This document shows, one piece after another, positions 24,127 through 32,318 of a stretch of DNA of 39,092 nt (the stretch's first letter is position 1; the number at the start of each line of letters is the position of its first letter). Both the position numbers and the translations under genes were made by a program. Source of the DNA: Muribaculaceae bacterium (GTDB lineage Bacteria; Bacteroidota; Bacteroidia; Bacteroidales; Muribaculaceae); assembly GCA_029068655.1 (NCBI GenBank), contig JAIECF010000064.1:1-39092 (forward strand), given 5' to 3'. The notes below the pieces were generated by a model, which saw only the letters and a program-made list of their open reading frames with translations, ran no database searches and was not told the DNA's origin.

Positions 24127-25650
24127 TTAAATCAACGGGACGAAAGAAAGTCGGTTGAGCACTCCGCGCCATATATCGCAGTTGAGAGACCCGTCTTCTT
24201 TGGTTCCTCCGAATATGTAGATGTATGGACAATCCCAGTACACCTTGTAGTATTCCACATTATATTTCACGCGTGCCATTCCCGTCTCGCCGCGGCTCCC
24301 GGACACGGTCCAGTTGCTCTCAAGCGAGGCATCTTTGGGCCATTCAGCCATGATACCGTCCAGATTCCTAAGGCTCGGGAAATTATCTGACGGCTGCATC
24401 GATGTTTCCGCCGCATACCAGTTCACGCCGTTATCGTATGAGACGTAGATGGTGCGGTTGCTTTTCCCGTCGAAGCGAATGCCTCCTATAAGCATCCATA
24501 CAGAGAACTCCGTCTGCATGAGCGATGAGCTGGTCTTACGGTAGACGAAATAAGGAACCAGAGTTGCGCCGGAAATCTTAGGCGTCATTCCTTCTGAAAG
24601 CACGGCCCAGTGGTCGCCGTCAAATCCCCAAGTCTTATCAGTCAAGGATCCGTCGGCAAGACGTCCGCCTACCAGGAAGCCGACGGGAAGGGTGGTCCAG
24701 CGGTTGCTGAACTGTACGAAATCCGTATATTCAGACAGAGGGAAATCGCTGCTGACCGGAGTTTCGGCATAGCCGGCATCAGCAGGCCAGCATGTATGCA
24801 GGAGTTTTCCACCCTCGCTACGCATGCCGAGCATTGCATCATCGTAGGCTCCTATGATGTTGGTCCATATGCAACCGGTGTTTTCCCAAGTCAGTCCGTC
24901 GGCCGAAGTATGAAGAGTCCCCGTGGAGTCGAGTAAAAACAGTTGATCGGATGTCGCGTTTAAAGTCCTTACATCCGGCTCGAAATCCAATGTCGGGACG
25001 TGCACTTCCCATTCGCCGACCTGAAGGTCGGTGGCTACAGCCAGAGTATAGCTTCCGTCTGACTCCTTGACTAAGGTGTACGAAGTGTCCTTGTAGCCTA
25101 CTGTCTTCTGTTGCTCCGGCGAGCCCATACGTGAAGGCATCTTCAATGTCTCGACACGGTCCCATATAAGGGAGTCAGGATCCATCGTATGCACGTTGAC
25201 CTTTATATCGTAAGAGCGGGTCGTGGTCTTGTCTTCCGCCGTAATCTTAAGCACTACTTTTCCGGAGAAGTCTACCGAATCGGAGGGATTGGTCTTATAG
25301 TCGATCTCTCCCGTATACTTTCCTCCGCTTTGCGTGAGAGTGACAGCGGAAGCTGAGCTGGCATAGCTGATGACCGGGACAAGCTTCGTCACGTCTGTGC
25401 CTACAGGAAGAGAGTCTGCATTGAAAATAACGCCGTGAGTGAGATCGATCGAGAAGAAGACCGAGTCAAGCTTCACTTTGGTTCCGGTCTTAGCCTTCAG
25501 GCTGAAGTTGGTGACGGCCACGGATGATGCGGGCATATATATCTCCTCCTCAGTCTCCGTCTTCTTATTGCACGACGACAACGTGCCTATCAGCATCATA
25601 AGGCATGCCGATAGCACCAAACCACCTAATAATGAGTTTCTTAGATTCAC
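24127..25650 (-). CDS. Large surface-type lipoprotein (DUF6242-like)
   Basis: A 507-residue lipoprotein with lipobox LSSC (Cys27) after a hydrophobic signal. An acidic stretch just after the Cys (KKTETEEEIY) resembles the surface-export signal described for Bacteroides lipoproteins. Residues about 40-160 form an Ig-like/cadherin-like domain. The rest contains repeated Trp/Gly-rich motifs (GLTWENTGCIW, DHWAVLSEG, GVNWYAAE, YIYIFGGTKEDGSLN) that fit a beta-propeller of sialidase/kelch type. Catalytic residues are not evident. The DUF6242 name is from memory. It heads the minus-strand envelope run; CAAAATTA at 25692-25699 could be its -7 box. Confidence 0.75.
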   Translation of the reverse strand: MNLRNSLLGGLVLSACLMMLIGTLSSCNKKTETEEEIYMPASSVAVTNFSLKAKTGTKVKLDSVFFSIDLTHGVIFNADSLPVGTDVTKLVPVISYASSASAVTLTQSGGKYTGEIDYKTNPSDSVDFSGKVVLKITAEDKTTTRSYDIKVNVHTMDPDSLIWDRVETLKMPSRMGSPEQQKTVGYKDTSYTLVKESDGSYTLAVATDLQVGEWEVHVPTLDFEPDVRTLNATSDQLFLLDSTGTLHTSADGLTWENTGCIWTNIIGAYDDAMLGMRSEGGKLLHTCWPADAGYAETPVSSDFPLSEYTDFVQFSNRWTTLPVGFLVGGRLADGSLTDKTWGFDGDHWAVLSEGMTPKISGATLVPYFVYRKTSSSLMQTEFSVWMLIGGIRFDGKSNRTIYVSYDNGVNWYAAETSMQPSDNFPSLRNLDGIMAEWPKDASLESNWTVSGSRGETGMARVKYNVEYYKVYWDCPYIYIFGGTKEDGSLNCDIWRGVLNRLSFVPLI

Positions 25651-25691
25651 AAGTATATATTTTTATCGCAGATGCGCGTAGTTTCAACTTG

Positions 25692-25699
25692 CAAAATTA
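25692..25699 (-). promoter_or_regulatory. Possible -7 box of the envelope operon
   Basis: Minus-strand TAATTTTG fits TAnnTTTG, 42 nt upstream of the lipoprotein ATG. No -33 at the standard distance; a TTTG occurs too close, at 25711-25714. Confidence 0.4.
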
Positions 25700-25807
25700 A
25701 CATTATTTGCCAAATAAACCTTCATGATAAGGCAAATTTTTTCGGTCAACAGCTACGAAACTGACGTTTTTAACAACTTTTAAGTCAATCTCATTATAAA
25801 GCGGAAG

Positions 25808-25839
25808 TTTGTATATGTCCGATATTTTCTTTATTTTTG
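25808..25839 (+). promoter_or_regulatory. Promoter of ribD
   Basis: TTTG at 25808-25811 and TATTTTTG at 25832-25839, 20 bp apart. The predicted leader before ATG 25858 is only about 12 nt, leaving no room for an FMN riboswitch. Confidence 0.85.
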
Positions 25840-25857
25840 CAAAAAAGCTATACAGCC

Positions 25858-26742
25858 ATGCATATCGAAGAACAATATATGCGTCGGGCGCTCCAGCTCG
25901 CCCGCCTCGGAGAAGGCCTTGTTTCCCCAAATCCAATGGTGGGAGCAGTAATCGTAGACTCATCGGGCCGCATCATAGGCGAAGGGTACCACCACCGCTA
26001 TGGAGGGCCTCACGCTGAAGTCTGTGCCGTAAGGTCGGTCAAGGAAACAGACCGGCATCTTCTTTCAGACTCCACCATTTACGTCACGCTCGAACCCTGC
26101 TCGCACTACGGCAAGACACCGCCTTGCTCCCGACTGATCATCGACACCGGGATTCCGAGGGTTGTGGTAGGCAGCGCAGATCCTTTTCCGGAAGTGAGCG
26201 GACGCGGCATACGAATGCTGCGCGAGGCAGGTGTTGAAGTGGTCGAAGACGTTCTCCGCGAAGAATGCGACGCACTTAATGTGCGGTTTCTTACCGCGCA
26301 TCGGCTCGGACGCCCGTGGATACAGCTGAAATGGGCCCAGAGCGCCGACGGATTCATGGCAGGAATAGATTCCTGCGGACGTCCGTATCCCGTGAAGTTC
26401 TCCACTCCGGTCTCGTCTGTCTGGATGCACAGGCGCCGCTCCATGGCAGATGCTATAATGGTAGGCGCCAAGACCCTTGAGATCGACCATCCGCGCCTTG
26501 ACTGCCGTCACTGGCCGGGAAAGGCACCGCGGCGCGTGACGCCGCGCCACGACCTCGAGAACCAGATGAGAGAATTATACAGGGAAGGGATAACATCGCT
26601 TATGGTAGAGGGAGGACCCACCCTGCTGCAGAGCTTCATAGACCTTGGCCTCTACGACGACCTCCGGATCGAAACAGCAGAAAAGAAATTGGGAACCGGT
26701 CTTCCTTCTCCAAAGATTAAAGAGCGGTGGTCTCTAAAATGA
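25858..26742 (+). CDS. ribD: Bifunctional riboflavin deaminase/reductase, shortened reductase domain
   Basis: The 294-residue product acts in riboflavin synthesis: deamination, then side-chain reduction of the pyrimidine intermediate. The deaminase half is complete, with zinc site PHAEV (His52, Glu54) and PCSHYGKTPPC (Cys81, Cys90). The reductase half starts at RPWIQLKWAQSADG (about 152) and keeps the late VEGGPTLLQSFI motif (about 250). Compared with the usual 340-370 residues it lacks about 40 between GKAPRRV (226) and the next helix, and its C-terminus ends soon after LGTGLPSP. ATG 25858 is chosen over an in-frame TTG inside the promoter. Deaminase activity looks safe; reductase activity is doubtful. 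Confidence 0.88.
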   Translation: MHIEEQYMRRALQLARLGEGLVSPNPMVGAVIVDSSGRIIGEGYHHRYGGPHAEVCAVRSVKETDRHLLSDSTIYVTLEPCSHYGKTPPCSRLIIDTGIPRVVVGSADPFPEVSGRGIRMLREAGVEVVEDVLREECDALNVRFLTAHRLGRPWIQLKWAQSADGFMAGIDSCGRPYPVKFSTPVSSVWMHRRRSMADAIMVGAKTLEIDHPRLDCRHWPGKAPRRVTPRHDLENQMRELYREGITSLMVEGGPTLLQSFIDLGLYDDLRIETAEKKLGTGLPSPKIKERWSLK

Positions 26743-26769
26743 AAAAGCACCCTGACCAGAGTGCTTTTT
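26742..26769. terminator. Bidirectional terminator between ribD and ilvC
   Basis: AAAAAGCACCCTG and CAGAGTGCTTTTT pair with one mismatch, giving a T run on both strands. It overlaps the last base of the ribD stop and serves the convergent ilvC transcript. Confidence 0.85.
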
Positions 26770-26802
26770 CTTTAATATTTAATCTTTTATATTTATTATT
26801 TA
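26770..26802 (-). repeat. nnnTAAA heptamers after the ilvC stop
   Basis: On the minus strand the ilvC TGA opens a 7-bp series: TGATAAA, TAATAAA, TATAAAA, GATTAAA, TATTAAA. Confidence 0.75.
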
Positions 26803-27846
26803 TCAATTGCCTTCCGGCCTCAGGCTACGCACGGTAGCGCCGGCCTGCCACATCTCGCTTTCACGCAACTCCTTGAGTTCCTTCTCCAGACCCTCGCGGT
26901 AGTCTGGCTTGGAATTGCTGTCGATTGAGTTCTGAGCCTCAATTCCATCGGCAACGCTCCTGTAGAGTTTCTCCATCACAGGCTTGATGGCATCACGGAA
27001 AGGAGTCATCCAATCGAGCGCGCCGCGCTGGGCTGTGGTAGAACAGTTAGCATACATCCAGTCCATACCGTTTTTAGCCACGAGCGGCATAAGCGATTGT
27101 GTCAGCTCTTCCACAGTCTCATTGAAAGCCTCGGAAGGAGTGTGTCCGTTTTCGCGGAGCACCTCATACTGCGCAAGGAAAAGACCCTGTATAGCACCCA
27201 TGAGACTGCCGCGCTCTCCGGTCAGGTCACTGTAAGCCTCACGCTTGAATGTAGTCTCGAAGATATAGCCGGAGCCGATGCCGATGGCGAGCGCGAGGGT
27301 GCGCTCGAGAGCGTGTCCCGTATAGTCCTGTTCGATGGCGTAGCTGGAATTCAGGCCACGACCTTCAAGAAACATGGTGCGGAGTGATGTGCCGCTCCCC
27401 TTGGGAGCCACGAGTATGACATCAACGTCGGCCGGAGGCACCACGCCGGTACGCTCGGGCCAAGCGATGGCGAAACCATGTGAGAAATACAATGCCTTAC
27501 CGGGCGTGAGATGCTTCTTTATGACAGGCCATACGGAAATAACCGCAGCGTCGGAGAGCAGACACATTATGATGGTGCCCTTCCGGCATGCCTCCTCAAT
27601 GGAGAAAAGGGTCTCGCCCGGCACCCAACCGTCGGCAACCGCCTTATCGAAGGTCTTGCCCTCGCGCTGGCCGACGATGACATTGAATCCGTTGTCGCGC
27701 AGGTTGAGGCTCTGACCCGGGCCCTGCACTCCGTAGCCGATGACAGCTATCGTTTCGTCTTTCAGTATCTCACGAGCTTTCTCAAGAGGGAATTCCTCTC
27801 TGGTCACTACAGTCTCCTCGACTGTGCCGAATTTCATCTTTGCCAT
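26803..27846 (-). CDS. ilvC: Ketol-acid reductoisomerase
   Basis: A 347-residue class I enzyme converting acetohydroxy acids to dihydroxy acids in valine/isoleucine synthesis with NADPH and magnesium. The Rossmann motif is GYGVQGPGQ (about 37-45), followed by VIVGQREGKTFD, VAPKGSGTSLR, and the magnesium-site helix region SDLTGERGSLMG. ATG 27846 (MAKMKFGTVEE) is chosen because it matches the family N-terminus and length; the frame is open 9 codons further upstream into repeat DNA. It is the last of the ilv genes, 169 bp after ilvN, with a dispersed repeat element in between. Confidence 0.95.
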   Translation of the reverse strand: MAKMKFGTVEETVVTREEFPLEKAREILKDETIAVIGYGVQGPGQSLNLRDNGFNVIVGQREGKTFDKAVADGWVPGETLFSIEEACRKGTIIMCLLSDAAVISVWPVIKKHLTPGKALYFSHGFAIAWPERTGVVPPADVDVILVAPKGSGTSLRTMFLEGRGLNSSYAIEQDYTGHALERTLALAIGIGSGYIFETTFKREAYSDLTGERGSLMGAIQGLFLAQYEVLRENGHTPSEAFNETVEELTQSLMPLVAKNGMDWMYANCSTTAQRGALDWMTPFRDAIKPVMEKLYRSVADGIEAQNSIDSNSKPDYREGLEKELKELRESEMWQAGATVRSLRPEGN

Positions 27847-27858
27847 ATCTATATAATT

Positions 27859-27956
27859 TAAGTGGTAATGCATAATTCATAATGCATAATGCATAATTGT
27901 TTGTCGCTGAATTTCAGACCAAAACATTTTGATGATAATATACGTTTAATTTGAGC
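27859..27956 (+). repeat. Dispersed 98-bp element, copy A
   Basis: The first 42 bp are heptamers (TAAGTGG, TAATGCA, TAATTCA, TAATGCA, TAATGCA, TAATTGT). The rest is a non-repetitive core containing GAATTTCAGA and AACATTTTGATGATAAT. Copy B at 38943-39039 matches it with seven substitutions and one indel. Here it lies 12 bp upstream of the ilvC ATG, in the reverse orientation to the gene. Confidence 0.9.
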
Positions 27957-28015
27957 AATTACTTATAATTTAGAATTTAAAAACTTTAACAACCAAGGTC
28001 TATGTTCATTCTTAG

Positions 28016-28561
28016 TCAGGCCTTCGACCTTTGGTAAGCGGCGATCCTTTTCTCAAGAAACTCGTCAACGAGCTCCCGCGACGACCGGGTCACGGCTATC
28101 CTCCCCGACCTTACAAACTGGCGTATCCCAAGCGGCTTGAGATGCCTGTAAAGCTCCATTATCTCATCGGTATGTCCCGTCTTCTCGAATACCGTGTATT
28201 CAGGATGAATCTCAAGCACACGGGCCCCATGGCGACGCACAATGTCTTCGATATCGGTGTTGACCACACTTTCGGTAGGCACCTTATAAAGCGCCACCTC
28301 CTGAAAAAGAATCTCGTCGTCGGTCATAAGAAACGCCTTTATTACATCTATGCGCTTTTCTATCTGCTTCACCACATGCTCCATCATAGTACGCGAGGAA
28401 AAGCAGGTGATGGTGAATTTATGGACTCCCTCTATAGAGCAGGCGCTCACCGACAGACTGTCGATATTCAGGCAGCGCCGACTGAATATCATGGAGATCT
28501 GATGAAGGAGGGTCACTCTGTTTTCGGTATAGACAGATATGGTATATAATTGTTCTTCCAT
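28016..28561 (-). CDS. ilvN: Acetolactate synthase small (regulatory) subunit
   Basis: A 181-residue protein with an N-terminal ACT domain (about 4-77: LYTISVYTENRVTLLHQISMI, then RRCLNIDSLSVS) and a C-terminal domain (about 85-170). It binds valine and controls the catalytic subunit. ATG 28561 is chosen because it begins the ACT domain and lies 4 nt after the ilvB stop; the frame remains open 11 codons upstream inside ilvB. Tight spacing indicates translational coupling with ilvB. Confidence 0.94.
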   Translation of the reverse strand: MEEQLYTISVYTENRVTLLHQISMIFSRRCLNIDSLSVSACSIEGVHKFTITCFSSRTMMEHVVKQIEKRIDVIKAFLMTDDEILFQEVALYKVPTESVVNTDIEDIVRRHGARVLEIHPEYTVFEKTGHTDEIMELYRHLKPLGIRQFVRSGRIAVTRSSRELVDEFLEKRIAAYQRSKA

Positions 28562-28565
28562 GATC

Positions 28566-30287
28566 TCAGACTGGTTTATAATATTCCGATTCATTAAGGA
28601 GTATCTCGTCGACCCCGTTACCTCCCGGGGTCATCGGAAAGACCATATCGGTCTCATCTATGTTTACATTGAGCAGATACGCACCGTCATGAGCTTTCAT
28701 CTCTGCAACAGCGGAATCAAGCCGGGAGACATCCGCCACATCCGCAGCCGCTATTCCATAGGCTCCGGCAAGCATCCTGAAGTCAGGATTGACCATAGGC
28801 GTGCTGCTGTAGCGTCTGTTGAAAAAGAGATGCTGCCACTGGCGCACGTTGCCTAAAAAATTATTGTTTAGAAGTATTATCTTCACATCGATGCCATATT
28901 CCATTATCATCCCGAGTTCCTCTACGGTCATCTGCAGTCCACCGTCGCCGCAGAACAACACAACAGGCCTGTCGGGCTTTCCTATCTTGGCGCCTATGGC
29001 TGCCGGAAGTCCGAAGCCCATAGTCCCGAGACCTCCCGAAGAGATCAGGCTGCGCGTCTGATTGAATTGCGAATACTTTACAGCGAACATCTGATTCTGT
29101 CCGACATCCGTGACCACTATGGCGTCGTTGCCGAAAGCATCGCAGACTTTTCTCACGACTCCCCCCATGAGCATTTTTCCTTCCGGAGCCACGCATGAGA
29201 GTTCCCTCGCCATGACACGTTCTGCCTCAATCCTTTCATGCCGGTCGAACGATTCTCTCCATTCCTTACGCTCTCTCTTGTCTACAAGTGGCAGCAAGGC
29301 ATCGAGCGCCTTGCGCGCGTCTGAATGAAGATGAAGATCACAGCGGATCATCTTGTCGAATTCACTTGAGTCTATGTCGATATGAATGATCTTCGCATCC
29401 GGAGCATACTTGCGCACGTCGCCTGTCACGCGGTCGTCAAACCTCATGCCCACCGCCAAAATCACGTCAGCGCGATTGGTGTTGATGTTAGGGCCAAGGT
29501 TGCCGTGCATGCCGAGCATTCCGACATACTGCGGATGAGACGAAGGAATAGAGGAAAGTCCCAGCATAGTGCAACCGACGGGAATTCCGGCTTTCTCCAC
29601 AAGATCTGCGAGAGCCTTCTCAGCTCCTGATATCATTATTCCATGCCCCGCAAGCAGGAGAGGACGCTCGGCCTCGTTGAGCAGACGCGCCGCCTCCGAC
29701 ACCTCATCCTCCTGAAGTTCGGGATCTGAATCATAGCTTCGTATAAAGGGTTCTGACTGATGCTCGTATACGGCGGAACCCACCTGCGCGTCTCTGGCGA
29801 GATCGATCACCACCGGACCCGGGCGTCCGGAGTTCGCTATGTAGAAAGCGCGGCTGATGGCCGGGGCTATGTCTTCAGCCCTTCGCACCTGGAGAGCCCA
29901 TTTCGTCACAGGGAGCACACTGGATATGACATCGCTCTCCTGAAAAGCATCCTTTCCGAGCATACCGCAACCCACCTGGCCTGATATGGCCACGATAGGA
30001 GTGCTGTCCATCAGTGCGTCCGCGAGACCGGTGAGAAGGTTCATCGCGCCCGGGCCGGAGGTAGTCACCACCACTCCGGTGCGCCCTGTGGCCCGAGCAT
30101 AACCCTCGGCGGCATGTATGGCGCCCTGTTCATGTCGCGCGAGGAAATGCCTCACGCCATGCTGATTCTCATATATTTTATCGTAGACCGGCATTATCTG
30201 CCCCCCGGGATAGCCGAAGACACAATCGACCCCGTTGTCAGCAAGCGCTCGGATCAGGATCTCTGATCCGGTTATCTTCTCATACAT
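28566..30287 (-). CDS. ilvB: Acetolactate synthase large (catalytic) subunit
   Basis: A 573-residue thiamine-diphosphate enzyme condensing pyruvate with pyruvate or 2-ketobutyrate. Visible are FGYPGGQIMPVYD, the catalytic Glu53 in RHEQGAIHAAEG, the FAD region in the middle, and the thiamine motif GDGGLQM through LLNNNFLG (about 445-475). Length is typical of the anabolic enzyme, and the adjacent regulatory subunit supports this over a catabolic AlsS. It is 27 bp after ilvD. Confidence 0.96.
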   Translation of the reverse strand: MYEKITGSEILIRALADNGVDCVFGYPGGQIMPVYDKIYENQHGVRHFLARHEQGAIHAAEGYARATGRTGVVVTTSGPGAMNLLTGLADALMDSTPIVAISGQVGCGMLGKDAFQESDVISSVLPVTKWALQVRRAEDIAPAISRAFYIANSGRPGPVVIDLARDAQVGSAVYEHQSEPFIRSYDSDPELQEDEVSEAARLLNEAERPLLLAGHGIMISGAEKALADLVEKAGIPVGCTMLGLSSIPSSHPQYVGMLGMHGNLGPNINTNRADVILAVGMRFDDRVTGDVRKYAPDAKIIHIDIDSSEFDKMIRCDLHLHSDARKALDALLPLVDKRERKEWRESFDRHERIEAERVMARELSCVAPEGKMLMGGVVRKVCDAFGNDAIVVTDVGQNQMFAVKYSQFNQTRSLISSGGLGTMGFGLPAAIGAKIGKPDRPVVLFCGDGGLQMTVEELGMIMEYGIDVKIILLNNNFLGNVRQWQHLFFNRRYSSTPMVNPDFRMLAGAYGIAAADVADVSRLDSAVAEMKAHDGAYLLNVNIDETDMVFPMTPGGNGVDEILLNESEYYKPV

Positions 30288-30314
30288 ATTATTTTATTTT
30301 GTAAAAAGTAAGAC

Positions 30315-32144
30315 TTACAACTCCACGCGTACTCCCCCTTTGTCGGCCGAGGTCACATTGGCAGCATAGGCTCGCAGAGCACGGCTGACGTGCCTGTCAC
30401 GTCCTCTCGGAGTGAAGGCATCCTTACCGAAAGATTCTTCTTCTTTCCTGCGTTCAGCCAGTTGCGAGTCGGTGAGCCTTACATTTATACTTCTCGCAGG
30501 GATGTCGATGTCGATTATGTCACCGTCTCGTACCAGTCCGATAGCCCCTCCGGCGGCAGCCTCAGGCGATATATGCCCTATCGAGAGACCTGAAGTGCCA
30601 CCTGAAAAGCGGCCGTCAGTGATCAGAGCGCATTCCTTTCCCAGGTGCATGCTCTTGATGTAGCTTGTGGGATAGAGCATCTCCTGCATACCGGGGCCAC
30701 CCTTCGGGCCCTCAAAGGTGATGACTACTACATCGCCGCTTTTAATCTGACCGCCAAGGATGCCTTCCACAGCCTCATCCTGGCTATGGAAAACCCTGGC
30801 AGGGCCCGAAAACCGGAAGAGACTCTCGTCTACGCCTGCAGTCTTGACTACGCACCCATCCTCTGCAATATTTCCCTTGAGCACAGCGAGACCTCCGTCT
30901 TTTACATAAGCATGCTCGCAGTCGCGGATACATCCTTCTTCCCTGTCGGTGTCGAGATCCCAGTACATCGATGTCTGACTTCCGGCCTCTGTAGTATGTA
31001 TCAATCCGGGCGCGGAACGCCAGAGTAGGTCGGCTTCATCACAATAGGAATCTCCTCCGACTGCAAACGCGGAGATAGCTTCCCCAAGTGTCAGACCGTC
31101 GGCACGCTTCACTCCGGTATCGACCAGACCCTTGTCGGCAAGCTGCTTCATAATGGTGAGGATTCCTCCGGCACGGTTGACGTCTTCCATGTGATAATGC
31201 GAGTTAGGCGCTACCTTACAGAGAACCGGGACACGGCGGGAAAGTGCGTCGATATCATCAAGTGAAAAGTCTACTTCCCCCTCATTGGCTATAGCAAGGA
31301 GATGCAGGACTGTATTGGTGCTTCCTCCCATAGCTATATCAAGGGCCATGGCGTTAAGGAAAGCTTCCTTTGTCGCGATATTGCGGGGAAGAACGGAATC
31401 GTCGCCGTCCCGGTAGTAACGGTAGGCCATCTCCACTATCTTTCGGGCTGCCTGCTTAAAGAGACGAATACGGCTCACATGTGTGGCGAGCACCGATCCG
31501 TTGCCGGGAAGCGCGAAACCAATAGCCTCGTTGAGGGAATTCATGGAGTTGGCGGTAAACATTCCGGAGCAGCTTCCGCAAGTAGGACATCCTTCCTTCT
31601 CAAGGATCTCCACATCGCCGTCGCTTACGGTGGGGTCGGCCGCGTCTATCATAATATCAATGAGGTCGAGCTTCCGGTGCCCTGCGCGTCCGGCTTCCAT
31701 CGGACCTCCTGATACGAACAGACTCGGTATGTTGAGACGCATTGCAGCCATCAGCATGCCCGGGGTAATCTTATCGCAGTTGCTTATGCAGATCATGGCG
31801 TCGGCCTTATGGGCGTTGACCATATATTCGACCGAGTCGGCAATGAGATCGCGCGAGGGCAGAGAGTAAAGCATGCCGTCGTGCCCCATCGCGATGCCGT
31901 CATCGATTGCGATGGTGTTGAACTCGGCTGCATAGCAACCGAGAGACTCTATCTCTTTCTTGATGATCTGCCCTACATCATGCAAATGCGTGTGGCCGGG
32001 AACAAACTGAGTGAATGAATTTACTATCGCTATAATCGGTTTGCCAAACTGCTCCTCCTTCATGCCGTTGGCTCTCCAGAGTGCTCTCGCCCCTGCCATA
32101 CGGCGCCCAGAGGTAACGACCTCGCTTCTCAACTTATTTACCAT
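30315..32144 (-). CDS. ilvD: Dihydroxy-acid dehydratase
   Basis: A 609-residue iron-sulfur enzyme making the branched 2-keto acids. Cysteines expected for the cluster lie in CISNCDK (119, 123) and [18 protein letters not shown] (186-192), and the C-terminal [15 protein letters not shown] motif is intact. It is the first gene of ilvD-ilvB-ilvN-ilvC, read from a consensus promoter at 32171-32202 with a leader of about 20 nt, too short for an attenuator or T-box. Confidence 0.96.
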   Translation of the reverse strand: MVNKLRSEVVTSGRRMAGARALWRANGMKEEQFGKPIIAIVNSFTQFVPGHTHLHDVGQIIKKEIESLGCYAAEFNTIAIDDGIAMGHDGMLYSLPSRDLIADSVEYMVNAHKADAMICISNCDKITPGMLMAAMRLNIPSLFVSGGPMEAGRAGHRKLDLIDIMIDAADPTVSDGDVEILEKEGCPTCGSCSGMFTANSMNSLNEAIGFALPGNGSVLATHVSRIRLFKQAARKIVEMAYRYYRDGDDSVLPRNIATKEAFLNAMALDIAMGGSTNTVLHLLAIANEGEVDFSLDDIDALSRRVPVLCKVAPNSHYHMEDVNRAGGILTIMKQLADKGLVDTGVKRADGLTLGEAISAFAVGGDSYCDEADLLWRSAPGLIHTTEAGSQTSMYWDLDTDREEGCIRDCEHAYVKDGGLAVLKGNIAEDGCVVKTAGVDESLFRFSGPARVFHSQDEAVEGILGGQIKSGDVVVITFEGPKGGPGMQEMLYPTSYIKSMHLGKECALITDGRFSGGTSGLSIGHISPEAAAGGAIGLVRDGDIIDIDIPARSINVRLTDSQLAERRKEEESFGKDAFTPRGRDRHVSRALRAYAANVTSADKGGVRVEL

Positions 32145-32170
32145 AAGATTCTACCTGTTACTTAAAAATG

Positions 32171-32202
32171 CAAATTTACATTTTTTTATCGTACCAACCA
32201 AA
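32171..32202 (-). promoter_or_regulatory. Promoter of the ilv operon
   Basis: Minus-strand TTTG (32199-32202) and TAAATTTG (32171-32178) are 20 bp apart, a full consensus match just upstream of ilvD. Confidence 0.85.
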
Positions 32203-32318
32203 TCTTAAAGCAATTTTATTTAAATTTTCTTAAAACAGCACATCTATTCATTCATTCCGCGATAGATCACGCATAGTGTATAACATCAGCCGGCAGGTAG
32301 CCGGAAATTGACTTCATT

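Noticed and set aside
25740-25857. FMN riboswitch ahead of ribD
   Set aside because: The consensus promoter leaves only about a dozen leader nucleotides before the ATG, and no conserved riboswitch blocks are seen.
32145-32202. Attenuator or T-box ahead of ilvD
   Set aside because: The leader predicted from the promoter is about 20 nt with no hairpin or leader peptide.
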